Below are positions 26,350 to 33,952 of a stretch of 64,000 bases of DNA, in pieces. Made by a program: the position numbers and the translations under genes. The stretch covers positions 682,001 to 746,000 of the forward strand of contig NZ_CP157199.1 in assembly GCF_039954625.1 (NCBI RefSeq). Reading direction: 5' to 3'. The notes beneath the pieces are model-generated. The model was not told the origin of the DNA, did no database searches, and saw only the letters and a program-made list of their open reading frames with translations. How positions within the stretch are numbered: position 1 is the first letter of the stretch; every line of letters begins with the position of its first letter. The DNA comes from Pontimicrobium sp. SW4. GTDB taxonomy: Bacteria > Bacteroidota > Bacteroidia > Flavobacteriales > Flavobacteriaceae.

Positions 26350-27220
26350 CAATTATTTAGAACAACAGAACTATAGCAAAACAACCATAGAAAGCTACAC
26401 AAAATCAATCGAAACCTTTTTAAAATGGTGCAAACGAAATCATACCAAAGCTGAATTAGTTGATTATAAAACTATCCTAAAATATATCAAGTATTTACAG
26501 CGGAAGAACAGAAGCAAAAGAACCGTAAAACATCAAATAGGAATTACCAAAAGTTACTTTAAATATCTACTATCAGAGAATTACAGAATAGACAATCCAA
26601 TCGAAGATGTAAACATAAAAGGCGTAAAAAGAACAATCAATTACAATCTTTTAGAAGCTGACGAATTAGAGGATTTATATTACTCTTTTGAAACCGAAAA
26701 CATTAAAGACAAGTATCACAAACTAACAGCAAAACGAAATAAAGTTATTGTTGGCTTAATCGTCTATCAAGGTTTACGAACCACAGATTTAGGCAACTTA
26801 AAGTTAGAACATTTACAACTCTCAAAAGGTAAAATCTATGTTCCAAGTACCAGGAAAAGCAACGCAAGAGAACTGGAGCTAAAACCTTGGCAAATAATGG
26901 AATTTATAGAATATACCAACGAAGTTAGAACAGCAATACAAAAGCGAACCAACAATTATACAGAACAGCTTTTTCCTCTCAATACAAGATTTAGTACAAT
27001 CACGTATCACATCAACAAACGATTGAAGACATATAACCATAAAGTAAAAGACTTGAAACAGATTAGAGCAAGTGTAATCACAAATTGGTTAGGGCAATAT
27101 AACTTGCGGAAAGTTCAATATTTAGCTGGACATCGTTATATAAGTTCCACCGAAAAATATGTACAAGACGATTTAGAAAACCTGCACGAAATCGTAAACA
27201 ACTTCCATCCAATAAACTGA
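26336..27220 (+). CDS. Tyrosine recombinase 2, copy 2
   Basis: 294 aa, translation identical to the protein at 20,346, including the Lys in place of the usual HxxR His and the tyrosine at residue 275. It is the last gene before the non-coding right end of the element and the right attachment junction. Confidence 0.88.
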   Translation: MITYSNYLEQQNYSKTTIESYTKSIETFLKWCKRNHTKAELVDYKTILKYIKYLQRKNRSKRTVKHQIGITKSYFKYLLSENYRIDNPIEDVNIKGVKRTINYNLLEADELEDLYYSFETENIKDKYHKLTAKRNKVIVGLIVYQGLRTTDLGNLKLEHLQLSKGKIYVPSTRKSNARELELKPWQIMEFIEYTNEVRTAIQKRTNNYTEQLFPLNTRFSTITYHINKRLKTYNHKVKDLKQIRASVITNWLGQYNLRKVQYLAGHRYISSTEKYVQDDLENLHEIVNNFHPIN

Positions 27221-27769
27221 ATAAATCCACGCAAAGTAAATCCAGTATTCTCGTTCTACTTCGACAAGCTCAGCAACCACTCAAAAGCCTCTGTATTTAC
27301 TTTGCTTCCTCGCCAACGCTCGGAAATCAACCGCCTAAATCTTCATCTTTTTAAAACGTTTGCTTCCTCTGAAAACGTTTTAAAAGTTGATGTAACAGAG
27401 GTTGGAAATGCGGTGGAGTTGCATCAGCTTTTAAAATGAAACAAACGAAGTGCGTTAGCTATCCGCAAACTTGCTCAAAAAAGCGTCGGAAGTCAGGCGT
27501 GAAACGGAAGTATTTTACATAGTGTGCTTATGTTACAGAAACCGAATGAATGCTGACATAAGAGCACATTATGTAAACATATCGTGGCAAAGGAAGCCGA
27601 TAAAAGACAGAGGATTTTTGCAGACAAAAAACTGGGTTTTATTGGCGTGGAAATAGTCAGAAAAACCTATCTTTACGATACGTTCTTTTAAATTTTTTGA
27701 GCAGTTTTTTTGGAATGATACCGAATGAAAGTGCGCCAAAGCTGGATTTTTTGCATAAAGTTTTAACCC
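27221..27769. other. Non-coding, structured right end of the element, copy 2
   Basis: Same 549-bp tail as copy 1, with the 13-bp inverted repeat at 27,349-27,385 and the long hairpin at 27,514-27,577. It ends at the right junction with displaced RHS sequence. Confidence 0.6.
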
Positions 27770-27794
27770 TTTGGCTTAAAACATAAAGGGTATA
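27764..27794 (+). other. Right junction (attR) with the displaced RHS tip
   Basis: Element sequence TTTTAACCC is followed by TTTGGCTTAAAACATAAAGG, which codes F-G-L-K-H-K-G with codons unlike those of the unit (TTTGGGCTCAAACACAAAGG). The shared bases are TTTGG, plus CC one base upstream. Joining 15,789 to 27,770 rebuilds an uninterrupted RHS core, the presumed empty site (attB). The right half-site here is CATAAAGGGTATA. Confidence 0.85.
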
Positions 27795-28726
27795 ATGGGA
27801 ATGTAAATAGTACTAATGTTGCCCTTGACTTCACATATAATGGCAAGGAATTTGATGAAAGTCTTAATCTAAACACATTTGATTTAGGAGCAAGACATAT
27901 GGATCCAGCACTAGGAAGATTTATGACTATAGACCCAATGGCAGATTTTGTTAATTATCAATCACCATATGCGGTAGCGGATAATAATCCTGTACTGCAT
28001 GTTGATGAATATGGTTTAGGAATTATTAATTGGTTTGGAGCTCTAGGTAGAAAAGTAAAAAAGGGTATTAAAAAACTTTTTAATGGGAGAAATTGTGATT
28101 GTAGTAGTAGTGGAGAGTCTTTAAGTCAAGCATGGAGAAGGCCAGATAATATATTTGGGAAAAAGAAGAAAAAAATAAAAAAACGTAAAGTTAAAAAAGG
28201 TGACGATGGTAATGAGGTTGAAGAGACTGAAGGATCGGAAAGACAACAATTATCATCTTTAAATATAAATCCTATGGGAATTGTCCCTTTTGATGGAGGA
28301 CCAGTAAACGGTAAGATAGAGCCGATTAATCATATAACCCCACCTGATTCTCCAGTACCACCTGGTGGTAGAATTAGCTTCAACAAAGATGTTATATTTA
28401 ATAAAAATAGTTCTACTTTTAAGGATACTGAACATGTTGAAAGAACTCTTTTAAATTTAATAAAAACGCTAAGAGAATATCCACAACTAGAAGTTTTGAT
28501 TTTAGGAAATTTTTCAAACCCTAATCCAAATGCAAATCAAAACTCTCCAACTAAGGTTAATGGTAAACGAGGAACTGTTGGGGCTCTTCAATTGGAGAGA
28601 GCAAAAGCTGTGGAACAGTTTTTGATTAGTAAAGGTATAAATTGGAGGAGATTAAGAGTTGGGAATGGTGTTATTAAGAATGGCAGTATGAATTCAACCT
28701 TTATAATAAATAATCCAGATAATTAA
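27767..28726 (+). pseudogene. Displaced original RHS tip with OmpA-like C-terminal domain
   Basis: An open frame of 319 aa starting PFGLKHKGYNGNVN directly after an in-frame TAA (27,764-27,766). It contains the RHS core (TYNGKEFDESLNLNTFDLGA, MDPALGRFMTIDPMADF, NNPVLHVDEYGL), a basic Lys-rich linker (KKKKKIKKRKVKKGD) and a C-terminal OmpA-like peptidoglycan-binding pattern: FNKDVIFNKNSSTF, LREYPQLEVLILGNFSNPN, LQLERAKAVEQFLISKGINW, RLRVGNG. It has lost its RHS body; the first ATG is at 27,899, in the middle of the core. Precise excision of both units would restore it as the RHS C-terminus. The OmpA-like end suggests cell-wall anchoring or targeting rather than a nuclease tip. Confidence 0.8.
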
Positions 28727-28731
28727 ATAAA

Positions 28732-29310
28732 ATGTTGAAGAAGTTTTTTATTATAACTATTTTAATTTTCACAGATATAAGTCCTATTATAATTGACCAT
28801 TCTCTTGACTTATTTGAGAGACAAGATTTAAAAGATGAAATATTATGGTCTTCAAATAAGAAATTGACTTGGAATGATTTTTTAGGTGAACCCAATAATT
28901 ATAAAGAGAATTTATTAGCTGAAACTCAATGTGAAATAAAAATAATAGGTACTTACCGAAGTGGAGGTATTCCTAAATATATTATTGCTTCCTATTTTAT
29001 TAAATCAAAATCTTGGACAAAAGTTAACGATTCATTAACATTGAAGCATGAGCAAGTACATTTTGATATTTATGAATTATTTACGAGAAAAATTAGAAAA
29101 GAATTTGATAAATTAAATAAGAAGAAGGTTAGAGACACAAAGATGTATGATGAAATCTATTATAAATTAGTAAATGAATCCATTAATTTAAATGATAGAT
29201 ATGATAACGAAGTTTATTTTAATAATGAAAAACAGCAAATATGGATAGAAGAAATTGCAGTAGAATTAGAAAATTTGAAGGAATATTCGTTTGATAATCA
29301 CTCAAATTAG
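28732..29310 (+). CDS. DUF922-like putative zinc peptidase linked to the displaced tip
   Basis: A 192-aa protein starting 5 bp after the displaced tip. A hydrophobic N-terminus (FFIITILIFTDISPIIID) is probably a signal peptide. The pattern ILWSSNKKLTWNDFLGEP and LKHEQVHFDIYELFTRKIRK is that of DUF922, a predicted secreted zinc-dependent peptidase family; HEQVH is an HExxH metal motif and a distal Glu could be the third ligand. It stands where an immunity gene would be for the old tip, so it may instead be a processing or effector partner of the OmpA-like tip. Now separated from the RHS promoter by 12 kb, it probably needs its own. Confidence 0.65.
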   Translation: MLKKFFIITILIFTDISPIIIDHSLDLFERQDLKDEILWSSNKKLTWNDFLGEPNNYKENLLAETQCEIKIIGTYRSGGIPKYIIASYFIKSKSWTKVNDSLTLKHEQVHFDIYELFTRKIRKEFDKLNKKKVRDTKMYDEIYYKLVNESINLNDRYDNEVYFNNEKQQIWIEEIAVELENLKEYSFDNHSN

Positions 29311-29690
29311 TAATGTTCCAAATTGGCACTTAAGTCAATTATTAAATTATAATTACTGAAAATCAATGATATAAAACAAGAATAGACTTCGTAATCGAAA
29401 TCGGTAATGTAGTAAACAAGGTCATAGATTAAACATATATAATCAATAAAAGCAGGTATATTTAGGTATATCTGCTTTGTTTTGTCTATTAATTAGTTGG
29501 GAGAAAAAGACTTTTTCTACACTTATTTAACTGATTTTAAAGATATTAATATAAGTCTATTTAGCCTGTCTTTTACTTTATCTAGTTAAAAAGATTTAAA
29601 TGATTAAAAGAGTGCCTTAGGAGTGATTATTTAAGCTGTAAATACTCATGTTTATAGAGTTAATTAAGAAATACAAACATATATCTTTAT
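29311..29690. other. 380-bp intergenic region after the RHS locus
   Basis: No gene recognised. It contains the hairpin at 29,449-29,478 and is otherwise AT-rich. Confidence 0.5.
29449..29478 (+). terminator. Probable terminator of the RHS locus
   Basis: AAAGCAGGTATA and TATATCTGCTTT form a stem with one G-T pair and a short loop, followed by GTTTTG. Confidence 0.6.
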
Positions 29691-29888
29691 ATGGCAGAAA
29701 CAATACCAAAGCTAAGTTTCATAATGCGTAGTTATAGTACAGCAGGTAATTATTTATCATCACAAATGGAGAAAACCAGTATTCAATTTGCGAAAATTGT
29801 ATCAGTCGTTGTTTTACTGTTCTATTTATTAATAATACTGGTTCTCCTTTTTGCTAAATTTCTAAGGGATTTTAATAATTTTACTTAG
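29691..29888 (+). CDS. Small single-pass membrane protein, unknown
   Basis: 65 aa: a polar N-terminus followed by one strong hydrophobic segment (IVSVVVLLFYLLIILVLLFA, residues about 36-55) and a short charged tail. It is isolated between the RHS locus and the AraC gene. The stop codon lies inside a perfect hairpin. No family recognised; the long hydrophobic helix supports a real small protein, but size leaves doubt. Confidence 0.5.
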   Translation: MAETIPKLSFIMRSYSTAGNYLSSQMEKTSIQFAKIVSVVVLLFYLLIILVLLFAKFLRDFNNFT

Positions 29889-29904
29889 ATTTTATCTAAG
29901 TAAA
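29880..29904 (+). terminator. Hairpin overlapping the small-protein stop codon
   Basis: Perfect 11-bp stem TTTACTTAGAT / ATCTAAGTAAA with a TTT loop; the TAG stop is in the left arm. Confidence 0.6.
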
Positions 29905-29984
29905 TTAAAAGCAAAAAAGAGAGACAGATTTGTCAAAAAACGTCAAAGTTAAGCGTGTAAGAAAATAATGAAAGTGTGAAATTA

Positions 29985-30854
29985 CTATATTATTTCAATG
30001 CTAGAATTGTTTTTAATTTCTGAAGGATTTAAACCAAATTCATTTTTAAAAACTTTGCTAAAATGCCCTAAATCTTCAAACCCACATTCTATACATATAT
30101 CACTAACATATTTGTTTGTACTAAGCAATAAATCATGAGCTAATTGTAAGCGCTTTTTTAATATCCATTGATGTGGTGTGGTATCAAAAATGAGTTTAAA
30201 CTCTCTTTCAAAAGTAGACAAACTTCTTCCAGACAATTCGGCTAATTCCTTTAAAGTCTTTTTAGGCATAAAACTAAGATCCATAAATAATTTAAGGTCC
30301 ACTCTTTTAGCCAATGTAAATTCTTTAAATAGTATAGCTAGTTTAGGGTTTGAGTTAATAATTGCCTTTAAAGATTTAACAAGATTTGTTTCTAATTCTA
30401 CAGTATTTAAATACTGTTTATTATCTACAGCGTATTTAATACTAGCAATAATGTCAAGCAAATTTTTAGTAGGTGCTAATTCTAAAATACGTTCACCTAT
30501 AGGTTGTAGGTCTTTTTTAAATTTAAAATTTGTAATAACGTTTCTTAAAAATTTATCACGCATCATAAATGCATAGGTTTTTGCCTGTTTTTCTTCTTTA
30601 GCAAATCGTTTAGACAATTTAACATGCGTGTATTTTCTAACCAAACAAATTTGTCCTTTAGTAAATAGATAACGCTTATTATCAAGCTCTATTTCTAGGG
30701 AGCCTTGTTCTACATAAACTAAAACGTTAGAGGGATGGTAAAATTCTGATTCGGTACATTCGCCTTCATCAAAATGCGCTTCACAAGAAGCCGCTATTTC
30801 TAAGTTTTCGCATTCAATAAGTTTATAGCCTTTTGCTAGATGTTTAAATTCCAT
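29985..30854 (-). CDS. AraC-family transcriptional regulator
   Basis: A 289-aa regulator with an N-terminal cupin-like sensing half (about 1-100; VLVYVEQGSLEIELDNKRYL) and a C-terminal double helix-turn-helix (about 190-280): LKELAELSGRSLSTFEREFK and VSDICIECGFEDLGHFSKVF, then GLNPSEIKNNSS. Upstream on the same strand is the surface-protein pair at 31,004-32,989, but a terminator (30,923-30,963) lies between. Its target and signal are unknown. Confidence 0.9.
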   Translation of the reverse strand: MEFKHLAKGYKLIECENLEIAASCEAHFDEGECTESEFYHPSNVLVYVEQGSLEIELDNKRYLFTKGQICLVRKYTHVKLSKRFAKEEKQAKTYAFMMRDKFLRNVITNFKFKKDLQPIGERILELAPTKNLLDIIASIKYAVDNKQYLNTVELETNLVKSLKAIINSNPKLAILFKEFTLAKRVDLKLFMDLSFMPKKTLKELAELSGRSLSTFEREFKLIFDTTPHQWILKKRLQLAHDLLLSTNKYVSDICIECGFEDLGHFSKVFKNEFGLNPSEIKNNSSIEII

Positions 30855-30922
30855 ATGTAGAGGGATAGTTTTATGAAACTAAGATATGAAAGTTGATAAG
30901 AGTTTTCTAAATATTTAAGCAA

Positions 30923-30963
30923 AAAAAGCTGAATAACTTTTTGTGGTTGTTATTCAGCTTTTT
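30923..30963 (-). terminator. Bidirectional terminator
   Basis: AAAAAGCTGAATAAC / GTTATTCAGCTTTTT, a 15-bp perfect stem with an 11-nt loop and A/T tracts on both sides. It ends transcription of the surface-protein gene at 31,004. Confidence 0.85.
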
Positions 30964-31003
30964 ATAGGTTTCATTGCTATTAAATCAGCTATAAGTGAAA
31001 TTT

Positions 31004-32500
31004 TTAAAGTTTGGTATACGTAACAACAATAATATAATCGTTTGTATTGAAGCCTCCAGAACCAGCAATATTTACATTACCAGTTGCACGTTTTATTAAT
31101 GCTACGTCATCAGTACTTGTAGTACCCGAGTACCAATCAGAAGAACCATTATATCTAACACTAATGTTAGAAGTTATAATTTTATCTACACCTGTTAAAA
31201 TATTGATCGAAGCATTGTAATTACCAGCAAAAGATCTTTCGTAAATTGGTTTCCCATCTATCCAAGTACGCCCTGTAAGTTGTTCTGCTGTTGAATAGGC
31301 AGTACTTGTATGAGAATCAACATAAGCCTTTACACTCTCTGCGCTTGGTACGTTACTACTAGAAGCCGTAGCAAAAGTATCGTCGTCTATTACGGTTGTT
31401 AAAGAAGGGTCTAATACTGTTTTTTGGGCTTTGATACCAACAATTCTCCATGTAGCTGTACCACTACAATTTATTGTTAGACTTGTACCGGATGCATTTA
31501 TATCTGCATGAAGATAATATACCGTGTCCGCATAAATTAAAATCCTTTTACTTGCCATGTCTGATACTAATACCGTACCATGAACAGCGTGTAAATTAGA
31601 AGCTATATCCCAATTATCTGTTTCAAGTCTAATGTATTCATAATCAATTACATTGGCTGGAATGGCAATACTTGTTCCACTGCCACCAGTGGCACTTCCA
31701 AGAATTACCTCTACGTCTTCTGTAGCTCCGCCACTTTGCCATTCTGGAGCTGTTGCTCCACTGTTCATTACTAAAGATTGGTTGGCTGTTCCTTTTGGTA
31801 AGCGTATCCAGTCAGTCCCATTAAAATAGGCCATATCTCCAGCGGCTTCACCAGTTAAAGAAATATCGGTGCCATCTATGGCATTGTCTGCAATGGTAAG
31901 TGTGCCATCGTTTGCTAAAGTGGCATCGCCACTTACGGCTACAGCTGTTGCTTCGTTGCTACCATTACCTACTAGTATGTTAGTATCGGCTAAAGTATTT
32001 GCTAGCTTGCTATTCCAATTGGTAATATCTGTATTTGTAATTCCGTTTGCTGGAGATGCTCCAAAAATAGGATCGCTTTCCGTAATAGAAGCTACAGTTT
32101 CAGCAGTTTTTGCATGCAACGCATAAGGCACACTCATTAATTGACTCGTGCCTGTAATGGTATAACTTGTTCCTCCAGCAGTATCAACTTCCGTTTTAAT
32201 ATAATAAGTGTCACTAGACCAACCTATAGTTGCAAAATTACCACTCACAACAGAGCCAGATCCAATCTCGATAGAGATTAACCCATTAGCATTGGTTGTA
32301 GGGTTTTGGGTTTCTACATATACTGCAGAACCTGTAGGGCTTGTTTGTAAAATACTAATTTGAATACCAATAGCTTGATTAGCAACTACCATATCGCTTG
32401 AGTTTCTAATCACTGCTTGATAATTCATTTTTTGAGGTGTTTGTGCAAATAGGCTTATTGTACACAAAAAGAAAGTAAGTAATAAGTATATTTTTTTCAT
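31004..32500 (-). CDS. Secreted tail-fibre-like surface protein
   Basis: A 498-aa protein with a signal peptide (IYLLLTFFLCTISLFAQ). The N-terminal part (TPQKMNYQAVIRNSSDMVV, about 20-140, ending MSVPYALHAKTAETV) is a domain common in Bacteroidota surface proteins that carry fibre-like or collagen-like stalks. The middle has fibre-type repeats (LADTNILVGNGSNEATAVAV, GDATLANDGTLTIADNAIDG) and the end is a beta-rich domain. It lacks an obvious T9SS sorting tail. It follows a T9SS-tailed protein after 6 bp, suggesting an operon of surface components. Confidence 0.7.
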   Translation of the reverse strand: MKKIYLLLTFFLCTISLFAQTPQKMNYQAVIRNSSDMVVANQAIGIQISILQTSPTGSAVYVETQNPTTNANGLISIEIGSGSVVSGNFATIGWSSDTYYIKTEVDTAGGTSYTITGTSQLMSVPYALHAKTAETVASITESDPIFGASPANGITNTDITNWNSKLANTLADTNILVGNGSNEATAVAVSGDATLANDGTLTIADNAIDGTDISLTGEAAGDMAYFNGTDWIRLPKGTANQSLVMNSGATAPEWQSGGATEDVEVILGSATGGSGTSIAIPANVIDYEYIRLETDNWDIASNLHAVHGTVLVSDMASKRILIYADTVYYLHADINASGTSLTINCSGTATWRIVGIKAQKTVLDPSLTTVIDDDTFATASSSNVPSAESVKAYVDSHTSTAYSTAEQLTGRTWIDGKPIYERSFAGNYNASINILTGVDKIITSNISVRYNGSSDWYSGTTSTDDVALIKRATGNVNIAGSGGFNTNDYIIVVTYTKL

Positions 32501-32506
32501 AATAAT

Positions 32507-32989
32507 TTAGTTTTTAATGATTTTATAAGTTTTTGACGTATTGTTACCATTGTTTATTTTTAGGAGGTAAGTAGCCGATGGTAAATGGCTAATATTAATT
32601 TCTGTAATAGTGTTTTTAATAGCTCCTGTATTAATTAATTTACCTTGCAGATTAATGAGACTATATGACAAGATATTTTCATGCTTACCATCAATTTTTA
32701 AATTTAAAATTGAAGTTGTAGGGTTTGGGTACGTTGCAATATTGATATTGCTCTTTGGATCTATGATTGACAATGTAGACGACGGGAAAAAAAACTGAAC
32801 GCCTTCTAATACTGTACCTCCAGTACCACTAGTTGTTTTTTGAACGAGTTGACCCACAGAATAGCTAACAATGGCGTCATCTCCATAGGCGTTTCCTCCA
32901 GATGCTGTTATTGCTTCTTGTGCATTTGTTATACTAAAAATTGAGCATAATAAAAGCGTTAAAACTGATTTAAGGGATTTTTGTTTCAT
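32507..32989 (-). CDS. Short T9SS type A sorting-domain protein
   Basis: 160 aa: signal peptide (VLTLLLCSIFSITNAQ), a short segment with YGDDAIVSYSVGQLVQKT typical of small Flavobacteriia surface proteins, and a C-terminal type A sorting domain (IATYPNPTTSILNLKI, LINLQGKLINTGAI, YLLKINNGNNTSKTYKIIKN). The tail directs export through T9SS and surface attachment. It is transcribed with the fibre-like gene just downstream. Confidence 0.85.
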   Translation of the reverse strand: MKQKSLKSVLTLLLCSIFSITNAQEAITASGGNAYGDDAIVSYSVGQLVQKTTSGTGGTVLEGVQFFFPSSTLSIIDPKSNINIATYPNPTTSILNLKIDGKHENILSYSLINLQGKLINTGAIKNTITEINISHLPSATYLLKINNGNNTSKTYKIIKN

Positions 32990-33408
32990 ATATAAAGATT
33001 TAGTTTGTAATATTTTAAGAGTATGTGTTTACTTTATTAAGTAGTTGTACGATAGACAATAATTACCATGTGAATGTGAAAATTCTTTAATGTCTGTTTT
33101 TAAGTAATTATTGTATAGGGTGATTTTTCTGAAATTCGATAGAATTACAGATAATAACATATAAATAAGATTGTAAGAGAAACGAAGTTTAGAAACTAAA
33201 AAACAAGTTATTTTTTTAGTTTTATTTAAGATTTGGGATGTCATATTTACCATTATGGTTATATGACTGATAATAATTTTCGCAGGTCAAATATATATAA
33301 TATTCTCTTATCCTAAAACAAATTTGTTGTAAAATTATAGATTAAGTGTATTTAAATCCAGTTTAAATGTATAAAATAGGATGTTTTTGAATACTTAATG
33401 TAAAAAAT
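32990..33408. other. About 420 bp between the surface operon and the tmRNA
   Basis: AT-rich, no convincing gene; expected to contain the promoter of the minus-strand pair ending at 31,004. Confidence 0.5.
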
Positions 33409-33449
33409 AAAACCCTCATAAATCATTACATTTATAAGGGTTTTTTTTA
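33409..33449 (-). terminator. tmRNA terminator
   Basis: On the minus strand CCCTTATAAAT and ATTTATGAGGG form a stem with a 6-nt loop followed by TTTTATTTTTT, just past the tmRNA 3' end. Confidence 0.85.
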
Positions 33450-33450
33450 G

Positions 33451-33841
33451 TGGAGTCGCCGAGAATCGAACTCGGGTCCAAACAAGTAACCAAAGAGCTT
33501 TCTACACGCTTATTCTATTCTTGTTTTTTCGATTGTAAGCTGACAAAAGACAATCTACTTACAACTTAGCTTTTTAATCTCGAAAGTGCATCAAAGCGCT
33601 ACACCATCTTAGTTAATTTTTACGATGTCTCAAAATGGAACGCCATTAACCAAGGCTTTCCGGAGACATAAAGCTTTCCTACCTAGTAGGACAAGGCTAA
33701 TCTTACTATAATTCAGATTAAGCAGCTAAAGCGTAGTTATTCTCGCCGTTTAAAAGTTGGTCTAGCCTTTTACGTGTTTCAATGCCATTACACGACGTGC
33801 TTACTGTTTAATTAATCTCGCTGTCAAAACCAGTCGACCCC
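33451..33841 (-). ncRNA. ssrA: tmRNA (SsrA)
   Basis: Transfer-messenger RNA, about 391 nt, which rescues stalled ribosomes with SmpB. The 5' end GGGGTCGACTGGTTTTGAC and the 3' end CGAGTTCGATTCTCGGCGAC, then TCCA, form the tRNA-like half: GGGGTCG pairs with CGACTCC, and GTTCGATTC is the T loop. The tag frame reads GGC GAG AAT AAC TAC GCT TTA GCT GCT TAA (positions 33,747 down to 33,718), giving tag (A)GENNYALAA, the form usual in Bacteroidota. CCA is not encoded (CTA follows) and would be added enzymatically. It is divergent from the dehydrogenase-like gene. Confidence 0.96.
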
Positions 33842-33895
33842 CAAATTAATTCTATTTCCAATAGGTGGAAAAGGATTGCGAAGTTACAAAAAAAG

Positions 33896-33926
33896 TTGTG
33901 CAACAGCGTAAATCCTCTTATTTTCG
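33896..33926 (+). promoter_or_regulatory. Probable promoter of the dehydrogenase-like gene
   Basis: TTG at 33,896-33,898, 20-bp spacer, TATTTTCG at 33,919-33,926 (one mismatch to TAnnTTTG). It supports the ATG at 33,953 as start. Confidence 0.5.
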
Positions 33927-33952
33927 TGCAAAATTTATACCAATTCGTTTAT

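Larger units (their letters stand above)
21780..27769 (+). mobile_element. RHS-tip integrative element, copy 2 (5,990 bp)
   Basis: A direct repeat of the unit at 15,790-21,779; every gene recurs at an offset of exactly 5,990 bp with the same translation. Unlike copy 1 its RHS tip is not joined to an RHS body. The arrangement can arise by a second integration at the junction of the first, by integration of a dimer, or by unequal exchange. Confidence 0.85.

Noticed and set aside
15790..27769. Reading the tandem unit as an assembly duplication.
   Set aside because: Cannot be excluded by sequence alone, but the element boundaries are at a specific recombination core and the old tip lies beyond, so at least one copy is real; the copy number is listed as a point to verify.
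15790..27769. Classification as an insertion sequence or a DDE transposon.
   Set aside because: No DDE transposase, no terminal inverted repeats, no target duplication beyond the shared TTTGG; two tyrosine recombinases are present instead.
28732..29310. Calling the DUF922 protein the immunity protein of the displaced tip.
   Set aside because: It has a signal-type N-terminus and an HExxH motif, which fit an exported enzyme better than an immunity protein; no evidence links it to neutralisation.
33029..33253. A 74-aa minus-strand frame upstream of the T9SS pair.
   Set aside because: No domain, no start context, AT-rich composition; it occupies the expected promoter region.
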